From Candidatus Heimdallarchaeota archaeon (GTDB lineage: Archaea > Asgardarchaeota > Heimdallarchaeia > JABLTI01), in assembly GCA_030602675.1 (NCBI GenBank), contig JAUVZH010000045.1, forward strand, positions 1 to 11,322: 11,322 nucleotides of DNA, given 5' to 3'. The position numbers were made by a program, and so were the translations under genes. This document shows, in pieces, positions 1 to 6,525 of the stretch. Within the stretch, counting starts at the first letter, position 1; each line of letters starts with the position of its first letter. The notes under the pieces were generated by a model that ran no database searches, was not told the DNA's origin, and worked only from the letters and a program-made list of their open reading frames with translations.

Positions 1-1391
1 ATTTCTGTTCCATCTTTACTTTTCCAACGTATTGTTTCGATTGTACCAAAATTCCATGTTTTAACATCTTCTGAGAAATTTGTAACCTGCTTGAGTTCTA
101 AATTACTTGATTTGATGGATTTTCTTGATATATATAGCTCAGATAATTTCTTTGCTGTCTTACCAAAGAAACCAAGATAACCGTTTTGAGAAATATCAAA
201 TCCATTGTATAATCTATGAATGTATCCTCCTAGATTAAGAGGAGTAATTTTACCAGTTTCTGTAACCTTAGCAATTACTGTTTTTGTCCCAAAAGCATAA
301 GCAATAACAATACCATCAGGTATCCAAACACCCCCAAATGGATTACGGTCTAAATCACCTGTAATTTTCACGAATTTCTCTATAATTTTCTCAGATTCAA
401 GAAGTTCTTTCCACTTTACTATGTCAAGAATCCAATAATCCACTTGAGTATAAAACATATCATCTCTTTCTTTTTTTGCGATTAGTAATTTATCTCCATC
501 TGGAGAAGTATCAATAATATGGGCTTCCTTAGGAAAAGCAAGCTTTTGGATTTCTCCAAGATAGCTTACATCTTCATCTTCCTCTTTCTCTTCTTCCTTT
601 TCCTCATCTTCTTTAGTTTCTTTATCCTTGTCTTTCTTTTCTTTTTTCAGTGCAACGTAAGCTTCTAATGCTTCATCTGGATCAGTGTTAATGAAATAAT
701 TAAGAGTCTCTTGATAGTATACCAGATCATCTCGAATTTTACAAATAAGGTATATTGAATCATGTTGTTTTGAAGGGATAAAACGTACTATTGATAATGG
801 TTCCTCTAACAATTTGGAGAATTCAATAATTGGTTTTATTAATTTCTTAGAATCATCTTCTGTTTTAGTTTTCAACTCATTTTGATAAGCAATCATCTTT
901 TCTAAATTAACATAATATAATGCACTAGCACTTTTTTCATGTTCAAAGTGAATATATATGCCGAATTTATTCTTTCGATCCTTTTTCTCTTGTCTTTTAG
1001 GATCCTTAGCTAAGAAAAGTAAACCTTTTCCAAATGGTTTAAAATTTCGTATGCCATTTTTATGATCCGTTACTTTCCAAGGTTCACCTATTAAGTTATC
1101 AAAAACATAGATTTGATTGCCACCCTTATTTGCATTATTACCTTGCATTAGAATAGCGATAGAATCATTATTCAGCCATTCAGCTTGTATAACAGAACCA
1201 GATCTTGTTAATTGGTATGTTTTATCAGCATTAACATCGTGTATGAAACAGTGCTTTTCATATGAATTCTTATTCCAATCTGTCTTTAATGTTATATAAG
1301 CCACTTTATCTCCATTTGGAGAGATTTTTACTCCATAAGCATATCCTAAAGTTATCAAATCAGTTATTGATGGTTCATAGACTTTAACCAT
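1..1391 (-). CDS. S9-family (prolyl oligopeptidase/acylaminoacyl-peptidase-like) serine peptidase, beta-propeller part, partial
   Basis: An open frame reads leftward from ATG at 1391 for 463 codons and runs off the window edge, so the catalytic alpha/beta-hydrolase domain is not visible. What is present resembles the N-terminal beta-propeller of S9 peptidases: an opening SITDLITL segment, then blade motifs such as ISPNGDKVAYI (about residues 22-32), AEWLNNDSIAIL and TSPDGDKLLIAKK. Near the edge, ETIRWKSKDGTE matches the usual lead-in to the hydrolase domain. In this family the propeller gates access of peptides to a Ser-Asp-His site that trims small peptides in the cytoplasm; no signal peptide is seen. 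Residues about 249-274 form a Lys/Glu/Asp-rich low-complexity insertion. An in-frame ATG at 1415 is an alternative start; a stop lies at 1422-1424. The gene follows tldE on the same strand after a probable terminator, so it likely has its own promoter. A TolB-like propeller protein without the peptidase domain cannot be excluded. Confidence 0.78.
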   Translation of the reverse strand, partial: MVKVYEPSITDLITLGYAYGVKISPNGDKVAYITLKTDWNKNSYEKHCFIHDVNADKTYQLTRSGSVIQAEWLNNDSIAILMQGNNANKGGNQIYVFDNLIGEPWKVTDHKNGIRNFKPFGKGLLFLAKDPKRQEKKDRKNKFGIYIHFEHEKSASALYYVNLEKMIAYQNELKTKTEDDSKKLIKPIIEFSKLLEEPLSIVRFIPSKQHDSIYLICKIRDDLVYYQETLNYFINTDPDEALEAYVALKKEKKDKDKETKEDEEKEEEKEEDEDVSYLGEIQKLAFPKEAHIIDTSPDGDKLLIAKKERDDMFYTQVDYWILDIVKWKELLESEKIIEKFVKITGDLDRNPFGGVWIPDGIVIAYAFGTKTVIAKVTETGKITPLNLGGYIHRLYNGFDISQNGYLGFFGKTAKKLSELYISRKSIKSSNLELKQVTNFSEDVKTWNFGTIETIRWKSKDGTE

Positions 1392-1433
1392 GATAAAACC
1401 CACATTGATCGACATTTCAAGTTACTAATTAGC

Positions 1434-1441
1434 AAATATAA
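1434..1441 (-). promoter_or_regulatory. Candidate box A for the S9 peptidase gene
   Basis: On the minus strand TTATATTT lies 22-23 bases ahead of the ATG at 1415 and about 46 bases ahead of the ATG at 1391. With usual archaeal spacing, transcription would begin near 1411-1413, leaving a leader of about 20 bases to the ATG at 1391. A second AT-rich candidate (TTATAAAACTTTAAAT, 1461-1476) overlaps the T-tract of the preceding terminator. Called from spacing and composition only. Confidence 0.3.
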
Positions 1442-1474
1442 TTCAAACGGTGAGTATTGAATTTAAAGTTTTAT

Positions 1475-1506
1475 AAGAAAAAGGAGATATTCCCAAGAAG
1501 GGAATA
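1475..1506 (-). terminator. Hairpin plus T-tract after tldE
   Basis: Seven-base perfect arms TATTCCC (1488-1494) and GGGAATA (1500-1506) flank a five-base loop. On the minus strand the hairpin is followed by CTCC and a run of five T. It lies just downstream of the tldE stop at 1513 and resembles a bacterial-type intrinsic terminator. Archaeal termination generally needs only the T-tract, so the hairpin may instead act in RNA stability. Confidence 0.55.
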
Positions 1507-1512
1507 AATCAA

Positions 1513-2841
1513 TTATTTGCCAGCAATTGTCATTTCAGAGATTTTTATTGCAGGACTATACATATGACCATTATTGGATAGATCAGAACCAATAGTATCG
1601 ATTTTATCCTTAATAATCTCAAAGAAATTGCCTGCGATAATCACATTTTTTACTGCTTTAGAAAGCTCACCATTTTCAATAAGATATCCATGTGTGACGG
1701 TAGCATTCATTTCACCACTAGATGGTCGTGAAAGCCATTCACCAATTGTTCTTTCAATGAAAAGTCCTTTCTTAGTGTCTTTTATCATATCTTCCAAGCT
1801 TGTAGTTCCTGGTTTAAAGATGAAATTGTTCGTTGAGGGGACTGGTAAAGTGTTGAAATTCCTTCGTGCATTTCCACTAGATTTCACATTTTCCTTTTTA
1901 GCACGGTAGCTATCATAGATGAAATTCTTGAGAACTCCTTTCTCTAAGATAGTTGTTTTTTGAGTTGGATGACCTTCGCTGTCAAATGCTCGAGTTCGTA
2001 CACCATTGGGCATAGTTCCATCATCAATTACTGTTATTCTTTCATCAGCAATCTGTGTGTTTAATTTAGCAGCGAATGTTGATCTACCTTTCTGGATATT
2101 TTCTGAGTTAATGTTACTACCTAACATGAAACCGAATAAGAATGCGCTAAATTTGTTTCGCATAATCACGGGAAGCTTAACACTATCTATCGGTTTTGCT
2201 TTTACATACATTAGTGCTTGTTCTGCAGCATAATCAGCAATCTTATCGTAATTTAGATCCTTCCAATAACGAACTTGTAATGATTCCGCACCAGTACTTT
2301 CACCGCCTTCAACAGCTTTAGTCATCATGTAAGTAGTGATATAAGAACCGTAGTAGGTTTGGGTATCATAGTAATTGTTGGTAACAGAAACTTCACTATC
2401 ATTAATAGTTAAGGCTCCACGAGTTACCTTCACTTTTCTACCATTTTCAGTTGCCCTATTGATTCCACCAATAACTTTGTCTATGATTTTATCATAGTCC
2501 AAATTCTTGAGAGAATCATCATAATTGCCCTTTACAGATGTTTTGCCAAATTTATCATTAAGGCTATTCCAATTAGGATCCTCAGGAGTTACTTCTGCTA
2601 TCTTAACAGCTTTTTCAACAGCTCTTCCTACTTCAGTTTCAGTTAGAATTGAAGTTGCATGAAGACCAATTTGCTTTCCTTTAGCAACTCTAATGCCTAA
2701 ACCCCGAGAATCAACAGTTTTGAAACTCTCAATTTCAGAAGCAAACATTACATCAGTTATTTTCTTTCTCAAGATGTAAACTTCAGCTTCATCTGCACCC
2801 AATTTCATTGCTTTCTTAACTGCTAGTTGACCTAAATCCAT
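1513..2841 (-). CDS. tldE: TldE/PmbA-type subunit of the TldD/TldE metallopeptidase
   Basis: A 442-residue PmbA/TldE family protein. In studied systems TldE pairs with TldD in a heterodimer that cleaves unfolded peptides threaded through the complex; the partner supplies the metal site. Visible here: an N-terminal alpha/beta region opening GQLAVKKAMKLGADEAEVY, and the typical C-terminal half with VIDDGTMPNG, DSEGHPTQKTTILEKGVLKN (the TldD/E core), a late THGYLIENGELSKAVKNV segment, and a terminal MTIAGK. The region aligned with the HExxxH of TldD (around FSAFLFGFMLG) has no HExxxH, which identifies this as the non-catalytic subunit. The ATG at 2841 is preferred over an in-frame TTG at 2859: GGAGG (2853-2857) lies 11 bases ahead of that ATG and inside the last codons of tldD, and the four-base gap from the tldD stop implies coupled translation. 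No signal peptide, so cytoplasmic. Confidence 0.93.
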   Translation of the reverse strand: MDLGQLAVKKAMKLGADEAEVYILRKKITDVMFASEIESFKTVDSRGLGIRVAKGKQIGLHATSILTETEVGRAVEKAVKIAEVTPEDPNWNSLNDKFGKTSVKGNYDDSLKNLDYDKIIDKVIGGINRATENGRKVKVTRGALTINDSEVSVTNNYYDTQTYYGSYITTYMMTKAVEGGESTGAESLQVRYWKDLNYDKIADYAAEQALMYVKAKPIDSVKLPVIMRNKFSAFLFGFMLGSNINSENIQKGRSTFAAKLNTQIADERITVIDDGTMPNGVRTRAFDSEGHPTQKTTILEKGVLKNFIYDSYRAKKENVKSSGNARRNFNTLPVPSTNNFIFKPGTTSLEDMIKDTKKGLFIERTIGEWLSRPSSGEMNATVTHGYLIENGELSKAVKNVIIAGNFFEIIKDKIDTIGSDLSNNGHMYSPAIKISEMTIAGK

Positions 2842-2845
2842 TGTT

Positions 2846-4258
2846 CTATCTTCCTCCAACAGTCATTTCTTGAACCCTAATGTGGGGGCCACCAAAACCA
2901 ACTTTTGCTGCTTGTCCCCCCTTCCCACAACCACCAAAATAGCTTGTAGAAATTTTTAAATCATTACCAACAGCATCAACGGTTTTCAAAGTGTCAAGTA
3001 TAGCTCCACTAATAATAACACCTCTAACAGGTTCAGCAAGCTCACCATTTCGAATCATGAAGCTTTCACCACCATTAAATGTGAAAGTCCCCATGCCAAC
3101 TTCTACTTGACCACCACCCGAACCCTTATTCTTGATGTAAACACCTTCTTTGATACCTTCAAGTAATTCATCAAATTTGTAATCACCATTATCGATGTAA
3201 GTATTTGTCATACGAACAAGTGGTTGATTTTCAAAATCTTGTGCTCTTGAATTGCCTGTAGGTGAAACTGCTAAGACATTAGCAGAATTTCGATCATGAA
3301 TATATGCTTTTAGAACTCCTTTATCCATAATTACCGTTTTTCCTTTTGGTGTTCCTTCATCGTCAACTGGGATATAGTAGCCACCTTTGGAAGTGCCTTC
3401 ATCAATAATAGAAACTTGTTCATTAGCTAGTTCTTCACCAAGTCGATCCTTGAGTGTAGATGTTCCAGTAAAAACTAAATCAGCTTCTGCAGCATGACCA
3501 AAAGCTTCGTGAACAAGTATTCCAACTAATCGTGGGTCAACAACAACTGGATATGTACCTGGAGGTGGGGAAGAAGCTTTGACAGAACGAAGTGCTAATT
3601 CAGAAAGATCAACTGAGAAATCATTCCAATCATATTTCTTTGTAAATTCGTAACCACTACATGCGCCATGCCCATGATATGTTGTATCCATTTTGCCATT
3701 TTCAACTGCTACAGCAATTTGAATCAAACCAATAGTTGGTACCTGAACCAGAGTTTGAGTTCCCTGAGATGATATAAAAAATCTATTATCTACAGAGGAT
3801 CCCATGATTGTAATGACATTTTTTATCTGGTCACTAATCCAAGCTGCTTTATTGGTTTCCATTAATAATTCAACTTTTTCTTTTGGAGAGACACTTATTG
3901 GATCAGTTTTAATTGACACTTTTTCATCAAACTTGATTGTTTTAGTCTCTGCAAAATTTCCTTTCTCACTTTCAAATGATTTTGCCAATTTTAATGCAGC
4001 ATTAATAGAATTGTTAACACTATCCTTAGAAAAATCACTTGTAGATGCAAATCCTACTGCACCATTGACTACCACACGTATACCCAAACCACCAAAATCG
4101 AGAGATTTATACTCTTCAAGAGATTTATTTTCTACTCGTATTTCTTCGTTGCTGAAGTGCTGATACCGAACGTCTGCGTATGAAGCTCCAAGTTTTAAAG
4201 CTTTATCGATGATTTTTTCTGGTTCGAGTTGGTTTAATGTTTCCTTAAAATTACTCAT
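2846..4258 (-). CDS. tldD: TldD-type catalytic subunit of the TldD/TldE metallopeptidase
   Basis: A 470-residue TldD family metallopeptidase. The metal-binding motif HEAFGH (HExxxH: His250, Glu251, His255) is intact, followed by AAEAD, as in active TldD proteins. The C-terminal half carries SIIDEGT, DDEGTPKGKTVIMDKGVLK, a Gly-rich KNKGSGGGQVEVGMGTF stretch and the late CGKGGQ/GFGGP signature ending in MTVGGR. Length is normal for the family. Known TldD/TldE pairs degrade unfolded peptides and, in some bacteria, remove leader peptides from ribosomally made natural products or process CcdA; no such partner system is recognised here. The start is placed at ATG 4258; an in-frame GTG at 4267 would add MAI. 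No strong Shine-Dalgarno precedes either, so initiation may be from a leaderless or short-leader transcript. It is first of a two-gene operon with tldE, four bases apart. No signal peptide. Confidence 0.95.
   Translation of the reverse strand: MSNFKETLNQLEPEKIIDKALKLGASYADVRYQHFSNEEIRVENKSLEEYKSLDFGGLGIRVVVNGAVGFASTSDFSKDSVNNSINAALKLAKSFESEKGNFAETKTIKFDEKVSIKTDPISVSPKEKVELLMETNKAAWISDQIKNVITIMGSSVDNRFFISSQGTQTLVQVPTIGLIQIAVAVENGKMDTTYHGHGACSGYEFTKKYDWNDFSVDLSELALRSVKASSPPPGTYPVVVDPRLVGILVHEAFGHAAEADLVFTGTSTLKDRLGEELANEQVSIIDEGTSKGGYYIPVDDEGTPKGKTVIMDKGVLKAYIHDRNSANVLAVSPTGNSRAQDFENQPLVRMTNTYIDNGDYKFDELLEGIKEGVYIKNKGSGGGQVEVGMGTFTFNGGESFMIRNGELAEPVRGVIISGAILDTLKTVDAVGNDLKISTSYFGGCGKGGQAAKVGFGGPHIRVQEMTVGGR
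2853..2857 (-). promoter_or_regulatory. Shine-Dalgarno of tldE inside the tldD 3' end
   Basis: GGAGG on the minus strand, 11 bases before the ATG at 2841, encodes the final Gly-Gly region of TldD. It decides the tldE start, because the longer TTG start at 2859 would begin just upstream of this site with nothing SD-like ahead of it. It suggests translational coupling of the two subunits. Confidence 0.6.
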
Positions 4259-4395
4259 AATTGCCACATCAATTATACTAAAACCATAATTGGGATTGTA
4301 GTTTGCATATTTGGTTATATCGATGGGTCTTATTTGGCTTGAAAGAAACTAATTGACAAAAATATCTGATAATTCAAAAAAGTGATTTAGGTAGT

Positions 4396-4431
4396 GATTA
4401 TATTATATCATTCCATCGACATAATATAATC
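4396..4431 (-). terminator. 11-bp perfect inverted repeat at the stop of the small ORF, possible terminator
   Basis: GATTATATTAT (4396-4406) and ATAATATAATC (4421-4431) are exact reverse complements around a 14-base loop. The stop codon of the 42-residue ORF (4403-4405) lies in one arm. On the minus strand a run of six T follows about 16 bases further on (near 4376-4381). The arms are almost pure AT, so the hairpin is weak; it could be a terminator, an RNA-stability element or a protein-binding site. Confidence 0.4.
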
Positions 4432-4531
4432 CTAACAATATGCCTGATTTCTCTAGCTCCTTAGCCTTCTTCCTGCTGAGTTGCTTTTTATCTTTTCGAG
4501 GTTTTGCCTTTTTGATCTTAACCATCTTCAT
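4403..4531 (-). CDS. Putative 42-residue Lys-rich small protein
   Basis: The minus strand from ATG 4531 (or ATG 4525, two codons later) encodes 42 (or 40) residues ending at TAA 4403-4405. The first 30 residues are very basic (about 13 Lys plus two Arg), including MVKIKKAKPRKDKK and SRKKAKELEKSG; the last dozen are hydrophobic and Tyr-bearing (ILLGLYYVDGMI). I recognise no family. It lies between the divergent ArsR-like regulator and tldD, in the tldD orientation, 144 bases upstream. An AT-rich element TTAATAAA, centred near 4565, could serve as box A with a short leader. Support is codon-like composition, position between genes, a following hairpin and T-run, and the lack of a longer gene on either strand. 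It could be a nucleic-acid-binding peptide, a regulator-controlled peptide or a chance ORF. The opposite-strand frame over 4440-4640 looks like its shadow. Confidence 0.42.
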   Translation of the reverse strand: MKMVKIKKAKPRKDKKQLSRKKAKELEKSGILLGLYYVDGMI

Positions 4532-4587
4532 CCCAACCCATTATTCCAATAACGTGGAAGGTTTATTAATATTCCATTTATCTATTG

Positions 4588-4616
4588 TTTTTCGAATATT
4601 TAAATTCTTCGAAAAA
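4588..4616. promoter_or_regulatory. Palindrome TTTTTCGAA-N11-TTCGAAAAA in the divergent promoter region, candidate operator
   Basis: Nine-base perfect inverted arms (4588-4596 and 4608-4616) flank an 11-base spacer that itself contains TATTTAAATTC, a box A-like core. The element sits between the ArsR-like regulator gene (start 4691) and the small ORF (start 4531). Winged-helix dimers bind such symmetric sites, so it is a natural operator candidate for the neighbouring regulator. Read on the minus strand, the TTTAAATA core could be a box A with transcription starting near 4575. The binding partner is inferred. Confidence 0.45.
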
Positions 4617-4661
4617 ACCGTTAATTTTAGAATATTATAAGAATTATCAAAATTTCGTATA

Positions 4662-4671
4662 TTTTTATAAA
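4662..4671 (+). promoter_or_regulatory. Box A of the ArsR-like regulator gene
   Basis: TTTTTATAAA, centred near 4667, lies about 24 bases before the ATG at 4691. At archaeal box A spacing, transcription would start at or within a few bases of that ATG, implying a leaderless mRNA. This agrees with the lack of a Shine-Dalgarno site ahead of the gene. Confidence 0.6.
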
Positions 4672-4690
4672 TGATGGTTGTATAAATGAA

Positions 4691-5356
4691 ATGAATACAA
4701 TGTTTATTAAGAAATTAGAAAAGGAAGTTCACGAACAAACAAAGAATATCGTTAAAGCAATTAGCAATGAAACTCGTTTTAGCATTTTACTACTAATATC
4801 TGTTTATAGAGATATGACACTAGATAAAATAAGTGAATTAGTGAACAAAAGCAAATCAACTGTTCATCATCACATAGCACAATTACTAAAATATGGTCTT
4901 ATTGAGGAAACAACAAAACCAGGAAGCAAAACCAGGTACTATAAACAACTTGATTCAGACATAACTAAAAGAATACGAGAGACATTCAATTTGGAGCGAT
5001 TTCAAGAACAATTACTTGAAGAAAAAGAAGAATTGTGTGAATTGTTCACTGAACTAGCAAAAACAAACAACATCATGATGCTAAATGCTCTCCAATTCTT
5101 TATTAGAAATTATTACAGTAATTTAGATGATTTAGAAGTCGATAAGAGATATCACACTTTAGGGGAATTGATGATGGGTACATTTAATCTGAGTGAGGAA
5201 AGTTCTCTAGCTTATCGTAAAGAACATAGGGAACTTGCTCAAAAATATCTCAAGAAAGAAAGAGAACATCCAGAACGTAAAAAACCATGTGCTCATTACT
5301 ATGCTGGTTACAATATCGAGAAAACACTTGAACGATTGTATAAAAAGAAAAAATAA
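4691..5356 (+). CDS. ArsR-like winged helix-turn-helix transcriptional regulator
   Basis: A 221-residue DNA-binding protein. Residues about 15-90 form an ArsR-type winged helix: NIVKAISNETRFSILLLI (helix 1-2), TLDKISELVNKSKSTVHHHI (helix-turn-helix; recognition helix about 53-66), LLKYGLIEE, then the wing TKPGSKTRYYKQL. Residues 95-221 are mostly helical and charged, with a Lys/Glu-rich tail, and probably serve dimerisation or ligand sensing; I see no classic ArsR metal-binding Cys pair, only single Cys at 116 and 200. This larger C-terminal region is common among archaeal HTH_20-type regulators whose signals are unknown. Translation probably starts leaderless at ATG 4691; ATG 4700 is a close alternative. 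It is divergent from the small ORF and tldD and convergent with the aldo/keto reductase gene, from which it is separated by 14 bases. It may autoregulate through the palindrome at 4588-4616; that link is inference. Confidence 0.88.
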   Translation: MNTMFIKKLEKEVHEQTKNIVKAISNETRFSILLLISVYRDMTLDKISELVNKSKSTVHHHIAQLLKYGLIEETTKPGSKTRYYKQLDSDITKRIRETFNLERFQEQLLEEKEELCELFTELAKTNNIMMLNALQFFIRNYYSNLDDLEVDKRYHTLGELMMGTFNLSEESSLAYRKEHRELAQKYLKKEREHPERKKPCAHYYAGYNIEKTLERLYKKKK

Positions 5357-5360
5357 ACTC
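5342..5360 (-). terminator. T-rich terminator of the ABC/reductase operon
   Basis: Just past the reductase stop (5371) the minus strand reads TTTATTTTTTCTTTTT through the Lys-codon end of the convergent regulator gene. T-rich tracts like this suffice for archaeal transcription termination. No hairpin precedes it. Confidence 0.45.
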
Positions 5361-5370
5361 TTTCTATCAA

Positions 5371-6513
5371 TTATGATTTCTGTTCTGAAAGAATTGCATG
5401 AGCTTCTTTTATACGTTCAATAATAGGTATTTCTTGTGGGCACTTCTCCAAACATTCCTTACATTCTGTACAGGCAGGTGATTTTTGACCTGGTTGTGAT
5501 TTTGTTAAACCAATCCCACGATACTTTGCTCGAGCAAGGTGGAGCTTTAATGGATCTCTTGAGACCATAAGCTGTTTAAGAATGGCTTTTATATTAACAT
5601 CATTTGGACATGGCATACAATATCCGCATTGTGTGCAATCGATATCATAAATTTCTTGGAATTTTTTAGAAACTAAGTCTATACGTTTTGACTCATCCTC
5701 TGTGAGATCGGATTTCTCATGAGAAGCAAGAGCAATATTCTCTTCAATGATTTTCTCAGAGCTCATACCAGATAATACAACAGAAATGTTAGGATTTGAT
5801 AGAACAAACTTCAGAGCCAGATCTGCGAAATCTTTTCTCCCTTTTGTTAACCATTTTTCCATTTCTTTAGTTGGTTCCATTGCTAATCTGCCTCCCCCAA
5901 CAGGGCCCATGATTGCTATACCTAAACCATTTTCATTAGCATATTGGATAATGTCTTGATTACTTCTATCCAAAAAATTATACTGGACAAGTATGACCTC
6001 AAAAACACCAGTATCTATGTACTTCTTAATGTTCTTAGGTTTATCATGAGATGAAAAGCCAATGTGTTTTATTTTTCCCATTTTTTTAGCTTTCTTCATT
6101 TCATCAATTAAATTTAATTTTACTATTTTCTCTGCAAATCTATTTTTACTAATATTATGAAAAAGGTAGATATCAACAAAATCAACATCCAATCTTTCTA
6201 GTTGTTCATCAAGTTTTAGGTGAAAATCTTCAGCACTACTAACAGCCCAAATAGGACATTTAGTCATAAGAGTTACTTTGTCCCGATAACCTTCTTTTAG
6301 TGCTTTTCCAACGATTAATTCACTCTTCCCGTTCATATAATTATAAGCGGTATCAATGAAATTTACTCCACCATCAATAGCTTGTCGAACCATCTCTACC
6401 CCTCTCTCAATATCAAATGCTTTATTGCTAGGGCTCTTTTTTGGTATGCGAAGAACACCAAAACCTAATGCTGATACCTTTAATCCAGTTTTACCTAATT
6501 GACGATATAGCAA
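5371..6513 (-). CDS. Aldo/keto reductase with C-terminal 2x[4Fe-4S] ferredoxin-like domain
   Basis: A 380-residue aldo/keto reductase-fold protein, a length typical of the ferredoxin-bearing branch. The TIM-barrel part (1-about 275) opens YRQLGKTGLKVSALGFG and shows all four catalytic tetrad positions: Asp54 and Tyr59 in DTAYNY, Lys85 in LMTK, His119 in LFH. HIGFSSHD (150-157) and IMGPVGGGRL (201-210) are further family motifs. The tail carries two cluster motifs: Cys293/296/299/302-Pro (CxxCxxCxxCP) and Cys348/351/354/358-Pro (CxxCxxCxxxCP), so it may pass electrons between NADPH-type chemistry and iron-sulfur partners. The substrate is unknown. The start is TTG 6513, fixed by GAGG (6521-6524) seven bases upstream; the first ATG comes only at Met41. 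It is third in an operon, 12 bases after the permease stop, so it is probably co-expressed with the transporter. Cytoplasmic. Confidence 0.93.
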   Translation of the reverse strand: MLYRQLGKTGLKVSALGFGVLRIPKKSPSNKAFDIERGVEMVRQAIDGGVNFIDTAYNYMNGKSELIVGKALKEGYRDKVTLMTKCPIWAVSSAEDFHLKLDEQLERLDVDFVDIYLFHNISKNRFAEKIVKLNLIDEMKKAKKMGKIKHIGFSSHDKPKNIKKYIDTGVFEVILVQYNFLDRSNQDIIQYANENGLGIAIMGPVGGGRLAMEPTKEMEKWLTKGRKDFADLALKFVLSNPNISVVLSGMSSEKIIEENIALASHEKSDLTEDESKRIDLVSKKFQEIYDIDCTQCGYCMPCPNDVNIKAILKQLMVSRDPLKLHLARAKYRGIGLTKSQPGQKSPACTECKECLEKCPQEIPIIERIKEAHAILSEQKS

Positions 6514-6520
6514 TGAAGAA

Positions 6521-6524
6521 CCTC
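6521..6524 (-). promoter_or_regulatory. Shine-Dalgarno deciding the TTG start of the reductase
   Basis: GAGG (within AAGAGG) on the minus strand lies seven bases before TTG 6513 in the 12-base gap after the permease stop. The next in-frame ATG would remove about 40 residues including the first barrel strand, so TTG is the credible start. Confidence 0.6.
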
Positions 6525-6525
6525 T

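Noticed and set aside
1513..4531. A ribosomal natural-product (thiazole/oxazole-modified) cluster around tldD/tldE
   Set aside because: There is no YcaO, cyclodehydratase or dehydrogenase gene, and the adjacent small ORF lacks a Cys/Ser/Thr-rich core, so a housekeeping TldD/TldE role is more likely.
4440..4640. Plus-strand 66-codon frame rich in Phe and Ser
   Set aside because: It lies antisense to the Lys-rich small ORF, whose AAA/AAG codons produce the Phe/Leu run, and it crosses the palindrome and promoter region. The antisense reading has better protein-like and positional support.
5235..5423. Plus-strand 62-codon frame overlapping the regulator's end
   Set aside because: It is in another frame of the regulator gene and runs into the convergent reductase gene; it has no start signal.
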